Origin: Methylobacterium organophilum
GTDB taxonomy: Bacteria; Pseudomonadota; Alphaproteobacteria; Rhizobiales; Beijerinckiaceae
NCBI RefSeq assembly: GCF_022179465.1
Contig: NZ_BPQV01000004.1
Span: forward strand, 124,001 to 188,000
Direction of reading: 5' to 3'
DNA: 64,000 nucleotides
The position numbers and the translations under genes were made by a program. Below are positions 8,196 through 18,411 of this stretch, in pieces; position 1 is the first letter of the stretch; every line of letters begins with the position of its first letter. Below the pieces are notes generated by a model. That model was given only the letters and a program-made list of their open reading frames with translations, did not search any database and was not told the DNA's origin.

Positions 8196-9959
8196 TCAGG
8201 CGGCCCGCACGGTGGCGAGGAAGCGGGCGACCTCGCTGCCGAGATGCTCGGATTGCTGCGACAGCTCGCCCGCCGAGGTGAGCACCTGGGAGGCCGCATT
8301 GCCGGTCTCCTCGGCCGCCTCGGCCACGCCCGCGATGCGGCCGGTGACGGCGCCCGTCCCCTGCGCGGCCTCGGCGACGCTGCGGACGATCTCCTGGGTC
8401 GCCGTGCCCTGCTCCTCCACGGCCGCGGCGATGGAGCTCGCGACCTCGTTGATCTCGCGGATGCGGCCGCCGATGCCCTGGATCGCCGCCACCGCCTGCT
8501 GGGTCGAGCCCTGGATGCGCGCGATCTGGCCGGAGATCTCGTCGGTCGCCCGGGCCGTCTGGCTCGCGAGTTCTTTCACCTCCGCGGCGACCACCGCGAA
8601 GCCGCGCCCCGCCTCGCCGGCCCGGGCCGCCTCAATGGTGGCGTTCAGCGCCAGGAGGTTCGTCTGGCTGGCGATCTGCGAGATCATGCCGACCACGTCG
8701 CCGATCCGGGCCGCCGCCTCCGACAGCTCCTGCACCAGCCCAGCGGTGGCGCTCGCCTCGTTCACCGCGCCCTGCGCCATCTCGGCCGAGTCGCCGACCC
8801 GGCGGGCGATCTCCTGCACCGAGACGCCGAGTTCCTCGGCCGCCGCGGCCACGGCGCCGACATGGTTGGAGGCCTCCTGCGCCGCGCCGGCCACGGCGTT
8901 GGTTTCGCCCACGGACCGGGTGGCCAGCGTCGTCATCCCCTCGGCGGTCGCCCGCATCTCCGTCGCGGCGGCGGCCACGGTCTCGACGATGCCGCCCACG
9001 GCCCGCTCGAAGGCGTCCGCCATCTGGCGCATGCCGGTCTTGCGCTGCTCCTCCGCGGCGAGGCGTGCCTCGGCCGTCTCCGCCTCCAGCGCCCGGGTCC
9101 GGATCAGGTTGTCCTTGAAGACCTGCACGGCGCCGGCCATCCCGCCGACCTCGTCGCGGCGCCCGAGCCCCGGCACCGCGACCGTGGCATCGCCCTGCGC
9201 GAGGCGGCCCATGGAGCCCGTCATCGCGCGGATCGGCTTCACCACGCCGGCATGGAGGAGGGCGAGGGTGGCGAGCGAGGCGACGATCATGGCCAGGAGG
9301 CCGCCGATGCAGACCAGGCGGAACGCGTTCCCGGCCGCCGCCGCCGCCGCGGCGCGCTCGTCGAGCAGCCCCTTCTCGATCGAGACGATCTCGGCGGCCT
9401 GGGCGCGGAGGGCGTCCATGGCGCTCTTGCCGGCGCCGGAGGCCTCGATCGCCCGGCCCTGCTCACGCGTCTCCGGGTCGCGCATGAGGGCGATCTCGCG
9501 CTCCGCCACGTCCTTGCGCCAGCGGGAGGCCGCCTCGCCGAGCGCGGTCAGGCGCTTCTGCTGCCCCGGATTGTCGGCGATCAGGCCCTGCAGATGGGCG
9601 AAGGTCGTCTCGAAGGTTTCCCGGCCGCCGCGATAGGGGGCGAGGAACGCGTCCTCCCCGGCGATCAGGTAGCCGCGGACCCCGGTCTCCTGGTTGACCA
9701 TCGCCTCGACGAGGCGCTGGGCATCGGCCATGACGGCGTGGCTATGGGCGGTGGCCTCCGCCGTGGCCTCGATCCTGTTCAGGTTGGACCATGACAGGCC
9801 CGATGTCAGGAGGCTGACCAGGGCAAGGACGGCGAGCGCCCCGCTCACCTTCACGAAAATCGGCAGATCGCTGTAACGCGGCACGTCCGGCTCCGACTTG
9901 AGAGCGGCCAACCACCCGTTCAGGGGGCTGGCACGCTGGGTTGCTCGCGTCGGACCCAA
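8196..9959 (-). CDS. Methyl-accepting chemotaxis protein with CHASE3 sensor domain
   Basis: 587 residues: a short cytoplasmic N-terminus, TM1 about 38-55, a helical periplasmic domain about 57-212, TM2 about 213-236, HAMP about 237-290 and an MA signalling domain to the end. The sensor has the CHASE3 look ([18 protein letters not shown], then [19 protein letters not shown]). The receptor tip is conserved ([20 protein letters not shown], then [14 protein letters not shown]). It should signal through CheA/CheW from the inner membrane. No che genes are in the window, so this is an orphan receptor. CHASE3 ligands are generally unknown. The terminal residues lack a CheR-tethering pentapeptide. Confidence 0.95.
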   Translation of the reverse strand: MGPTRATQRASPLNGWLAALKSEPDVPRYSDLPIFVKVSGALAVLALVSLLTSGLSWSNLNRIEATAEATAHSHAVMADAQRLVEAMVNQETGVRGYLIAGEDAFLAPYRGGRETFETTFAHLQGLIADNPGQQKRLTALGEAASRWRKDVAEREIALMRDPETREQGRAIEASGAGKSAMDALRAQAAEIVSIEKGLLDERAAAAAAAGNAFRLVCIGGLLAMIVASLATLALLHAGVVKPIRAMTGSMGRLAQGDATVAVPGLGRRDEVGGMAGAVQVFKDNLIRTRALEAETAEARLAAEEQRKTGMRQMADAFERAVGGIVETVAAAATEMRATAEGMTTLATRSVGETNAVAGAAQEASNHVGAVAAAAEELGVSVQEIARRVGDSAEMAQGAVNEASATAGLVQELSEAAARIGDVVGMISQIASQTNLLALNATIEAARAGEAGRGFAVVAAEVKELASQTARATDEISGQIARIQGSTQQAVAAIQGIGGRIREINEVASSIAAAVEEQGTATQEIVRSVAEAAQGTGAVTGRIAGVAEAAEETGNAASQVLTSAGELSQQSEHLGSEVARFLATVRAA

Positions 9960-10299
9960 TCAGTCATTCATTATTACGAGATGAATATCATCAAAACCTG
10001 TTCAACCTGCGGCAAAATTTCTGGAACGGCAGCATATCCTTAGATTGCGTTACTATAAAAACAGCAATCAAAAGGCGAGTAACCGGCGCGGAAAGGCGTC
10101 GCGTCCCGACCGCCCGTCCGGCCCCCTCCGCCCTCGCAGCGGTCTCGGACGAGCCCCCGAGGACGCGCACGCGGCACCCCGCCACGGCCGTCCCCCGCGC
10201 CATCCTTTCGCCTTGCGGTCATGGCGTGAAGGGTTCAGTGTCCCGCGCCACAACGGCGCCGGCCTCACAAATCCGGCCGCCGCCAAGGAGCCGTGCCTG
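9960..10299. promoter_or_regulatory. AT-rich divergent control region between the chemoreceptor and TPR genes
   Basis: About 340 bases between divergent genes. The part nearest the chemoreceptor (9960-10080) is strikingly AT-rich for this genome. It holds an inverted repeat ATTCAT (9966-9971) and ATGAAT (9981-9986), plus an overlapping small hairpin GATG-AATAT-CATC (9980-9992). This is where the divergent promoters should lie. The second half is GC-rich and open in several frames, but I see no gene in it. A ribosome-binding AAGGAG at 10285-10290 belongs to the TPR gene. Confidence 0.5.
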
Positions 10300-12195
10300 G
10301 TGACCCAATACGGAAACGCCACCCGCCGCCGCCCTGCGGCGCTCGCCCTTCTGCTGGCCGGGACCATGCTGGCGAGCCCCGCCGCCTCGGCGATGCAGCC
10401 GCGGGAATCCGCCCCGCTCTCGGAATTCGAACCGGCAGAGTCGCTCGAGGGCAACTTCCTCTCCGCCTACATCGCCGGCGCCTCGAAGGACACGGCCGCC
10501 GCCGCGAGCTTCTACCGCGAGGCGGTGAAGGGCGACCCGCGCAACGCCGAGCTGCTGGAGCGCGCCTTCGTCTCGCTGCTCGCCGACGGCGCCATGACCG
10601 ACGCGTTCCGCTCGGCCGAGCGCCTCGCCACCCGGGAAGGCTCGAACGGCCTCGCCCAGCTCGCCCTCGGCGTGCGCCAGCTCAAGGCCGGGCAGTACCC
10701 GGCCGCCCGCCAGAGCTTCGCCCGCTCCGGCCGGGGCGCGGCCGCCGACCTGACCGCGACGCTGCTGACCGCCTGGGCCTATGCCGGGGCCGGCGACGGC
10801 AAGCGGGCGCTGGAGACGATCAACCGCCTCAAGGGCGAGCGCTACTTCAACGTCTTCCGGGACTACCATGCCGGGCTGATCGCCAACCTCGTCGGCGACA
10901 AGGCGGAAGCCGAGCGCCGGCTCAAGGCGGCCTACGACGCCGATCACAATACCTTGCGCATCGTCGACGGCTATGCCCGCTTCGAGGCGGCGGCCGGGCG
11001 CACCGACCTCGCCATCGATGCCTACAGCACCTTCGAGCAGGTGCTGCCGCGCCACCCGATCGTGGCCGACGCGCTGGACAAGCTGAAGAGCGGCAAGCCC
11101 CTCGGCCAGCTCATCAACTCGGCCCAGGAAGGGGCCGCGGAGGTGCTCTACGGCCTCGGCTCGGCCGGCTCGACCCAGGGCGACGAGCTGCCGGCGGTGG
11201 TCTACCTGCGGCTCGCCCTCTACCTCGCCCCCGAGCACGCCATCGCCCGGCTGACGCTGGCCGACACCCTTGACCGGATGAAGCAGGCCGAGCGCTCCAA
11301 CGAGGCCTATGCCCAGATCCCGGCCGCCTCGCCGCTGAAGCTCAATGCCGAAGTGCAGATCGGGCTCAACCTGGAGCAGATGGGCAAGGGCGACGAGGCG
11401 ATCCAGCATCTCGACGCCGCCCTCAAGACCTATCCCGACAACATCGACGTGATCTCCGCCCTCGGCAACGTCCAGCGCTCGCGCAAGCAGTACAAGGAGG
11501 CCGCCGCCACCTACACCCAGGCGATCGAGCGGGTGAAGCCGGCGGAGGAGGGCAATTACTGGACGCTGTTCTACTTCCGCGGCACCGCCTACGAGCGCGC
11601 CGGCGCGTGGGACAAGGCCGAGGCGGACCTGAAGAAGGCCCTGTCCCTGGTGCCGCCGACCCAGCCCAACGCCAAGGCGCAGGTGCTGAACTACCTCGCC
11701 TATTCCTGGGTCGACCGTTCGATGAACGTCGACGACGCCTTCAAGATGCTGCGCCAGGCCGTCGATCTCTCGCCCCGCGACGGCATGATCATCGACAGCC
11801 TGGGCTGGGCCTATTTCCGGCTCGGCCGCTGGGACGACGCCGTGCGCGAGCTGGAGAAGGCCGTCGAGCTCAAGCCCGGCGACCCGACCATCAACGACCA
11901 TCTCGGCGACGCCTATTGGCGCACCGGCCGCCGGCTCGAGGGCAAGTTCCAGTGGCAGCACGCCAAGGACCTGAACCCCGAGCCCGACGATCTCGCCAAG
12001 ATCAACGCCAAGCTGAAGGACGGCCTGCCGGAGCTGCCCAAGCCCACCGAGACCGCGGAGAATCCGGCCGCCCCGCCGGAGACCCTGGCGGCCCCGGTCG
12101 CCGCGCCGCACGATCCGAAGAATCCCGAGCTGCCCAAGGGCGCCCCGGCCCCGAACGAGCCCCCGGGCGCCGCCGACAAGAAGCCGGGCGGCTAG
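10300..12195 (+). CDS. Exported tetratricopeptide-repeat protein
   Basis: About 631 residues from the GTG at 10300, chosen because AAGGAG sits 9 bases upstream and a signal peptide follows directly (RRRPAALALLLAGTMLA, cleavage after ASA near residue 31). The rest is almost entirely TPR helices. Clear repeats include YKEAAATYTQAIERVKPAEE, WDKAEADLKKALSLVPP, IIDSLGWAYFRLGRWDDAV and RELEKAVELKPGDPTINDHL. The C-terminal 70 residues are Pro/Ala/Glu-rich and probably disordered. It is presumably a periplasmic or outer-membrane-attached protein scaffold; homologues of this length are widespread in Rhizobiales with no assigned job. It ends just before a bidirectional terminator. Confidence 0.88.
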   Translation: MTQYGNATRRRPAALALLLAGTMLASPAASAMQPRESAPLSEFEPAESLEGNFLSAYIAGASKDTAAAASFYREAVKGDPRNAELLERAFVSLLADGAMTDAFRSAERLATREGSNGLAQLALGVRQLKAGQYPAARQSFARSGRGAAADLTATLLTAWAYAGAGDGKRALETINRLKGERYFNVFRDYHAGLIANLVGDKAEAERRLKAAYDADHNTLRIVDGYARFEAAAGRTDLAIDAYSTFEQVLPRHPIVADALDKLKSGKPLGQLINSAQEGAAEVLYGLGSAGSTQGDELPAVVYLRLALYLAPEHAIARLTLADTLDRMKQAERSNEAYAQIPAASPLKLNAEVQIGLNLEQMGKGDEAIQHLDAALKTYPDNIDVISALGNVQRSRKQYKEAAATYTQAIERVKPAEEGNYWTLFYFRGTAYERAGAWDKAEADLKKALSLVPPTQPNAKAQVLNYLAYSWVDRSMNVDDAFKMLRQAVDLSPRDGMIIDSLGWAYFRLGRWDDAVRELEKAVELKPGDPTINDHLGDAYWRTGRRLEGKFQWQHAKDLNPEPDDLAKINAKLKDGLPELPKPTETAENPAAPPETLAAPVAAPHDPKNPELPKGAPAPNEPPGAADKKPGG

Positions 12196-12220
12196 CCCGG
12201 CCACACGGGTCCCGCCCCAA

Positions 12221-12262
12221 CGAGAAAGGGCGCCGATCCGGCCGGATCGGCGCCCTTTCTCG
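12221..12262. terminator. Bidirectional terminator between the TPR and alpha/beta-hydrolase genes
   Basis: A 20-bp perfect inverted repeat: CGAGAAAGGGCGCCGATCCG at 12221-12240 and its complement at 12243-12262. It sits between convergent genes, 25 bases after one stop codon and 24 bases from the other. CTTTCTCG on the plus strand and the same run on the minus strand give modest pyrimidine tails on both sides. Confidence 0.8.
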
Positions 12263-12286
12263 CGTTCGGCGAGCGTGCGGCGGCGC

Positions 12287-12943
12287 TCAGGCCGCCTCCT
12301 CCCGCTTGCCGAGGCGCTTGTCGAGATAGGTGTCGACGGTCTTGGTCAGCTCGTCGACCTTGCCGTCGAAGAAGTGGTTGGCGCCGTCGACCATCTGGTG
12401 CTCGATGATGACGCCCTTCTGCGTCTTCACCTTCTCGATCACCGGCATCACCTCGCGGGCCGGGGCGACCCGGTCCTCGGAACCGTGCACGAACAGGCCC
12501 GAGGACGGGCAGGGGGCGAGGAAGGTGAAGTCGTAGCGGTTGGCCATGGCCGCGATCGAGATAAAGCCCTCGATCTCCGGGCGGCGCATCAGCAGCTGCA
12601 TGCCGATCCAGGCGCCGAAGGAGACGCCGGCGATCCAGCAGGACTTCGCCTCCGGGTTCACCGCCTGCACCCAGTCGAGGGCGGCCGCCGCGTCCGACAG
12701 CTCGCCCGAGCCATGGTCGAAGGCGCCCTGGCTGCGGCCGACCCCGCGAAAATTGAAACGCAGGGCTGCGAAGCCGCGATTGGCGAAAGTATAGAAAAGA
12801 TTGTACACAATTTGATTGTTCATCGTACCCCCGAACTGGGGGTGCGGGTGCAGCACGATGGCGATCGGCGCGCCCTTCTTCTTGGGCGCCTGGTAGCGCC
12901 CCTCGAGGCGGCCGGCGGGACCGGAGAAGATGACTTCGGGCAT
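12287..12943 (-). CDS. Alpha/beta hydrolase (serine-nucleophile, small soluble)
   Basis: 218 residues. The nucleophile elbow GVSFGAW (G-x-S-x-G) is at about residue 105. The candidate acid is in VHGSEDRVAP and the candidate histidine in VDGANHFFDGK. The N-terminal HPHPQFGGTMNNQIVYNLF is the conserved signature of a small family annotated as alpha/beta hydrolase or dienelactone-hydrolase-like. It is cytosolic, with no signal peptide. The substrate is not predictable. It is divergent from the suf operon, and the shared upstream region contains the Irr-box-like repeats. Confidence 0.85.
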   Translation of the reverse strand: MPEVIFSGPAGRLEGRYQAPKKKGAPIAIVLHPHPQFGGTMNNQIVYNLFYTFANRGFAALRFNFRGVGRSQGAFDHGSGELSDAAAALDWVQAVNPEAKSCWIAGVSFGAWIGMQLLMRRPEIEGFISIAAMANRYDFTFLAPCPSSGLFVHGSEDRVAPAREVMPVIEKVKTQKGVIIEHQMVDGANHFFDGKVDELTKTVDTYLDKRLGKREEAA

Positions 12944-13043
12944 GGGTTCCTCAAGAGATCGGATCGCCCCGCGCCGGCGCAGCGCCCTCGGGAGATCGCG
13001 GCGGGATGCCTTGACTCGTCCCGGCAGCCTCCTAAAAGCACGC

Positions 13044-13077
13044 TTAGAATAGTTCTAGTCGATTAGACTAATTCTAA
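13044..13077. promoter_or_regulatory. Tandem Irr-box-like (ICE) palindromes upstream of the suf operon
   Basis: Two related 15-base imperfect palindromes lie 19 bases centre to centre: TTAGAATAGTTCTAG at 13044-13058 and TTAGACTAATTCTAA at 13063-13077. Both fit TTAGAMTARTTCTAR. They resemble the iron-control element bound by Irr in Rhizobiales (TTTAGAA...TTCTAAA type), and suf operons are known Irr or iron-regulon members in this order. They lie 163 bases before the chosen start of the first desulfurase. The spacing, near two helical turns, would put two dimers on the same DNA face. Binding is inferred, not shown. Confidence 0.65.
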
Positions 13078-13239
13078 ACTAGCTCGTGAACACCGCCGGA
13101 CAGCCGGTGAAGACGGGTCGAACCCGGCCCTTAGCACGAGGGCCGGGGGCAAAAGCAAGAATTTCGAGATGTGGAGCGGCCCGAAGACACGCCCCCGAGC
13201 AGGGAGATGCGGCGGCGAAGGATGAGCAAGGATTCCACC

Positions 13240-14412
13240 ATGGGTTCAGAAGAACGCAGCTATCTCGACCACAATGCGACATCCCCGGTCCGGCCGGAGG
13301 TGGCGGATGCGGTCGCGCGGGCGCTCACGCTGCCGGGCAATCCCTCCTCGATCCACACGGAGGGCCGGGCGGCCCGGGCGACGATCGAGGCCGCCCGCGA
13401 GCAGATCGCGCGGCTGGTGGGCGGGCAGGGGGCCCGCATCGTCTTCACCAGCGGCGGCACGGAGGCGGCCAACACGCTCCTGTCCGGTGCCCTGCGCCGC
13501 TCGGGACGAGCCGCCCCGACGCGGCTTCTGATCTCGGCGACCGAGCATCCCTGCGTCACCGCGGGCCACCGCTTCCCCGCCGAGGCGGTCGAGGTGCTGC
13601 CCGTGGATGCGAAGGGCGTGGTCTCCCTGGCGGCTCTGGCGGAGCGTCTCGACGCGCTCTCGGGCGAGGGCGTGCTCATCTCCGTGCATGCGGCCAACAA
13701 CGAGACCGGTGTGGTGCAGCCCCTGGCCGAGATCGTCCGCCTCGCCCGCGCCCACGGCCAGGCCCTGGTGCATAGCGACGCCGTGCAGGCGGCGGGCAAG
13801 ATCGCCCTGGACATGGGCGCCCTCGGGCTCGACGCGCTCTCGATCTCCGGGCACAAATTCGCGGCGCCGAAGGGCGTCGGCGCCTTCGCCCTCGCCGAGG
13901 GCGTGGAGCTGGAGGGCGCCTTCCTGCGCGGGGGCGGCCAGGAGCAGCGGCTGCGCTGCGGCACCGAGAACCTGCCCGGCATCGTCGGGATGGGCCGCGC
14001 CGCCGAGCTGGCGCGCGCCGCTCTCCCGGCGGAAGCCGAACGGCTCGCCGGCCTGCGGGAGGGAACCCTGACGGGGGTCCGCGCGCTGGCCCCTGACGTG
14101 GTGGTGTTCGGCGAGGGGGCTTCCCGGCTTCCCAACACCCTGGCCTTCGCGGTGCCGGGGCTGGAGGCCGCGACCGCCCTCATCGCCCTCGACCTCGCGG
14201 GCGTCGCGGTCTCGTCGGGTTCGGCCTGCGCCTCGGGCAAGGTCGCCCGCTCGCCGGTCCTCGCGGCGATGGGGGTCGATCCGGCCCTGGCGGCGGGGGC
14301 CCTGCGGGTGAGTTTCGGCTGGAATAGCACGGAGGACGACGCGCGGCGCTTCCTCGCAGCCTGCGAACGGGTGCTCGCACCCTTATATCAACGGCGAGGA
14401 CGGGCGGCCTGA
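13240..14412 (+). CDS. Cysteine desulfurase, NifS/IscS-like class V aminotransferase (first gene of suf operon)
   Basis: About 390 residues from the ATG at 13240, where similarity begins (SYLDHNATSPVRPEV). In-frame ATGs at 13171, 13207 and 13222 are possible starts. The PLP lysine is in SISGHKFAAPKGVGAF, and the catalytic loop cysteine is in SSGSACASGKVARSP, the group I (NifS/IscS) form with a long mobile loop. It converts cysteine to alanine and hands persulfide sulfur to the scaffold. Having an IscS-like enzyme first and a SufS-like enzyme later in the same operon is common in Rhizobiales. sufB starts 71 bases after its stop. Confidence 0.93.
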   Translation: MGSEERSYLDHNATSPVRPEVADAVARALTLPGNPSSIHTEGRAARATIEAAREQIARLVGGQGARIVFTSGGTEAANTLLSGALRRSGRAAPTRLLISATEHPCVTAGHRFPAEAVEVLPVDAKGVVSLAALAERLDALSGEGVLISVHAANNETGVVQPLAEIVRLARAHGQALVHSDAVQAAGKIALDMGALGLDALSISGHKFAAPKGVGAFALAEGVELEGAFLRGGGQEQRLRCGTENLPGIVGMGRAAELARAALPAEAERLAGLREGTLTGVRALAPDVVVFGEGASRLPNTLAFAVPGLEAATALIALDLAGVAVSSGSACASGKVARSPVLAAMGVDPALAAGALRVSFGWNSTEDDARRFLAACERVLAPLYQRRGRAA

Positions 14413-14483
14413 GCGCCGCGCCGCCCGAGCCATCTCAGTGAGATCCCCCGGTCCTTGACACCGGAGTCGGTAGGAGACGCGGA

Positions 14484-15953
<1,470 letters not shown>

Positions 15954-15979
15954 CGGCACTCGAAAGTGCGCCGTCTTCT

Positions 15980-16142
15980 CCCTCCCCCCTCTGCGGGGGA
16001 GGGTGCCGAGCGAATGCGAGGCGGGAGAGGGGCAGCGCGACGGTGCCGGATGCGGCACCGGTCGCGACCTTTCCGGACACGGCGCACCCCTCTCCCGACC
16101 CCTGCTGACGCAGGGGCCACCCTCCCCCGCAAAGGGGGAGGG
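15980..16142. repeat. GC-rich palindromic repeat element, full copy (in the sufB-sufC gap)
   Basis: A 163-base element with a hairpin at each end: CCCTCCCCC..GGGGGAGGG at 15980-16003 and again at 16120-16142. Internal GGCGGGAGAGGGG and CCCCTCTCCCGACCCC segments complement each other, and a small central hairpin (GTGCCGGATGCGGCAC) sits between. The whole can fold into a cruciform. The same layout recurs at 18258-18387 and as a half copy at 18789-18840, so it is a dispersed REP-like element. It lies within the operon transcript and would be strongly structured in RNA, possibly affecting the sufB/sufC ratio. Confidence 0.85.
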
Positions 16143-16172
16143 TCGATCAGATTTGAACAGGACGACCGATCA

Positions 16173-16925
16173 ATGCTTGAGATCAAGAACCTCGTCGTGC
16201 AGATCGAGGACAACCGCATCCTCAACGGCCTGAACCTCACCGTGAACGACGGCGAGGTCGCCGCGATTATGGGCCCGAACGGCTCGGGCAAGTCGACGCT
16301 CTCCTACGTCATCGCCGGCAAGGAGGATTACGAGCTCCTCGACGGCGAGATCCTGCTCGACGGGCAGAACCTCCTCGAGATGGCGCCCGACGAGCGCGCC
16401 GCGGCCGGCGTGTTCCTCGCCTTCCAGTACCCGCTGGAGATCCCGGGCGTCGGCACCATGACCTTCCTGAAGGCCTGCCTGAACGCCCAGCGCAAGGCCC
16501 GCGGCGAGGACGAGCTCTCGACCCCCGACTTCATCCGCGCCGTGAACGCGGCCGCCGACAAGCTCGAGATCAACAAGGAGATGCTCAAGCGCGCCCTGAA
16601 CGTCGGCTTCTCCGGCGGCGAGAAGAAGCGCATGGAGATCCTCCAGATGGCGCTCTTGCAGCCGAAGTTCTGCGTGCTCGACGAGACCGATTCCGGCCTC
16701 GACATCGATGCCCTGCGCATCGTCTCCGAGGGCGTGAATGCCCTGCGGGCGCAGGGCCGTTCCTTCCTCGTCATCACCCACTACCAGCGGCTCCTCAACC
16801 ACATCGTGCCCGACACCGTGCACGTCATGTCGAAGGGCCAGATCGTGAAGACCGGCGGCAAGGAGCTGGCGCTCGAACTCGAGGCCTCCGGCTACGCCGA
16901 GTACCGCGCGAGCGAGGCTGCGTGA
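16173..16925 (+). CDS. sufC: Fe-S cluster assembly ATPase SufC
   Basis: 250 residues from the ATG at 16173, just where the family begins ([17 protein letters not shown]). Walker A is GPNGSGKST, the ABC signature is [13 protein letters not shown], and Walker B is [16 protein letters not shown] with the SufC-typical DETDSGLD. The H-loop is in ITHYQR. It is a soluble ABC ATPase that drives conformational change in SufBC2D. Its stop overlaps the sufD start (TGATG), indicating translational coupling. Upstream in-frame sequence lies in the palindromic repeat and is not coding. Confidence 0.98.
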   Translation: MLEIKNLVVQIEDNRILNGLNLTVNDGEVAAIMGPNGSGKSTLSYVIAGKEDYELLDGEILLDGQNLLEMAPDERAAAGVFLAFQYPLEIPGVGTMTFLKACLNAQRKARGEDELSTPDFIRAVNAAADKLEINKEMLKRALNVGFSGGEKKRMEILQMALLQPKFCVLDETDSGLDIDALRIVSEGVNALRAQGRSFLVITHYQRLLNHIVPDTVHVMSKGQIVKTGGKELALELEASGYAEYRASEAA

Positions 16926-18247
16926 TGGCCGACGTCACCAATCTCCGCTCCCCCGCAGAGGCCGGGCTCTCCAAGCTCTTCGAGTCCGCGCGCAAAAGCT
17001 TCGCCAGCGAGCAGGCCATCAGCCGCGAGGAGGCGTTCCGCTTCTTCGAGGCGACCGGCCTGCCGAGCCGCCGGGTCGAGGCGTTCAAGTACACGGACCT
17101 GCGCGCCGCCATCACCGAGGCCGCCCCGCCCGCCGAGGCGCCGTCTGAGGATGCCGCACGGGCCGCTGTCGCCGGGGCCAAGGGCTTCGCCGAGGTCGAG
17201 GCCGCCCGCCTCACCTTCGTCAACGGCCATCTCGTCGCCGCCCTGTCGGATCTCGACCGGGTGCCGGAGGGCGTCACCGTCACGCCGCTCAACGCGGCTT
17301 TGGCCGAGGGCGATGCCCGCCTGACGCTGCTGGCCCCCGTCGAGCAGGTGCGGGAGAACCCGATCTACCAGCTCAACACCGCCTTCCTGGCCGATGGCGC
17401 GCTGATCTCGGTGGCCGCCGGGGCCAAGCCCGCGACGCCGCTGCACCTGCGCTTCATCGGCACCGGCGAGACCGCCTTCTCGACCGCCACCCGCGTGCTG
17501 GTCGATATCGGTGCCGGCGCGGAGGTCTTCCTGCTGGAGAGCCACGAGGGGCCGGCCGGGCTGACCTATCAGCCCAACGACGCCCTCGACGTGCGCATCG
17601 GCGCGGACGCCGCCTTCCGCCATACCCGCCTGAACCGGGAAGGCGACGGGGCCATCGCCCTCTCGACGCTCTCGGTGCGGCTCGACGCCCGGGCCCAGCT
17701 CGAGACCGTCAACCTCGTCACCGGGGCCAAGCTCTCGCGTCACCAGATCTACCTGCATGTCGCGGGCGAGGACGCCAATGCCGTGGTCAACGGCGCGGCG
17801 CTGCTCGGCCACGACCAGCTCGCGGATTCGACCCTGCTCGCCGACCATGCGGCGACGGGCGGCGTCGGCCGCGAGATGTTCAAGACGGTGATCGACGGCG
17901 ATTCCACCGGCGTGTTCCAGGGCAAGATCATCGTCCGGCAGGTCGCGCAGCAGACCGACGGCAAGATGAAATCCGACTGCCTGCTCCTGACCGACGACGG
18001 TCAGATGATGAACAAGCCGGAGCTGGAGATCTTCGCCGACGACGTCGCCTGCGGCCATGGCGCCACCTGCGGCGCGCCGGACGAGGACCTGCTGTTCTAC
18101 CTGATGGCCCGCGGCCTGCCGCGTGCCACCGCCGAGAGCCTGTTGGTCCAGGCCTTCGTCGGCGAGGCGGTGGAGACGGTCACGCATGAGGGCGCGCGGG
18201 ACGCGCTGATCGGCGGGATCGAGGCCTGGCTGGCGGCACGGGGGTAG
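16925..18247 (+). CDS. sufD: Fe-S cluster assembly protein SufD
   Basis: 440 residues from the ATG at 16925, which overlaps the sufC stop by one base (a GTG three bases earlier is also in frame). SufB/SufD beta-helix features are present: FQGKIIVRQVAQQTDGKM, then LLTDDGQMMNKPELEIFADDV, and CGHGATCGAPDEDLLFYLMA with the family's conserved His and Cys. It partners SufB and SufC in cluster assembly. The following gap to sufS holds a second palindromic element and a DUF559 gene. Confidence 0.97.
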   Translation: MADVTNLRSPAEAGLSKLFESARKSFASEQAISREEAFRFFEATGLPSRRVEAFKYTDLRAAITEAAPPAEAPSEDAARAAVAGAKGFAEVEAARLTFVNGHLVAALSDLDRVPEGVTVTPLNAALAEGDARLTLLAPVEQVRENPIYQLNTAFLADGALISVAAGAKPATPLHLRFIGTGETAFSTATRVLVDIGAGAEVFLLESHEGPAGLTYQPNDALDVRIGADAAFRHTRLNREGDGAIALSTLSVRLDARAQLETVNLVTGAKLSRHQIYLHVAGEDANAVVNGAALLGHDQLADSTLLADHAATGGVGREMFKTVIDGDSTGVFQGKIIVRQVAQQTDGKMKSDCLLLTDDGQMMNKPELEIFADDVACGHGATCGAPDEDLLFYLMARGLPRATAESLLVQAFVGEAVETVTHEGARDALIGGIEAWLAARG

Positions 18248-18257
18248 GGCATCGAAA

Positions 18258-18387
18258 CCCTCCCCCCTCTGCGGGGGAGGGTGCCTGCGGAGCAGGCGGG
18301 AGAGGGGCGGGCTCAGATCCTTCCGGAAGTGGCGCTCCCCTCTCCCGACCCCCTTCGGGGCCACCCTCTCCCGCGGAGGGGAGAGGG
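18258..18387. repeat. GC-rich palindromic repeat element, full copy (after sufD)
   Basis: A 130-base copy of the element found in the sufB-sufC gap. The left arm has the hairpin CCCTCCCCCC..GGGGGAGGG from 18258. A GCCTGC..GCAGGC small hairpin follows, then GGGAGAGGGG. The right arm has CCCCTCTCCCGACCCC and a terminal hairpin CCCTCTCCC..GGGAGAGGG to 18387. It starts 10 bases after the sufD stop and runs up to the DUF559 gene. Its left half is the inverted counterpart of the half copy at 18789-18840. Confidence 0.85.
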
Positions 18388-18411
18388 GTTTTGCGGAAAC
18401 GGAAGCGGATC

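Noticed and set aside
15966-16172. N-terminal extension of SufC reading through the palindromic repeat
   Set aside because: The family begins at the ATG at 16173; the extra codons come entirely from the repeat and have no similarity.
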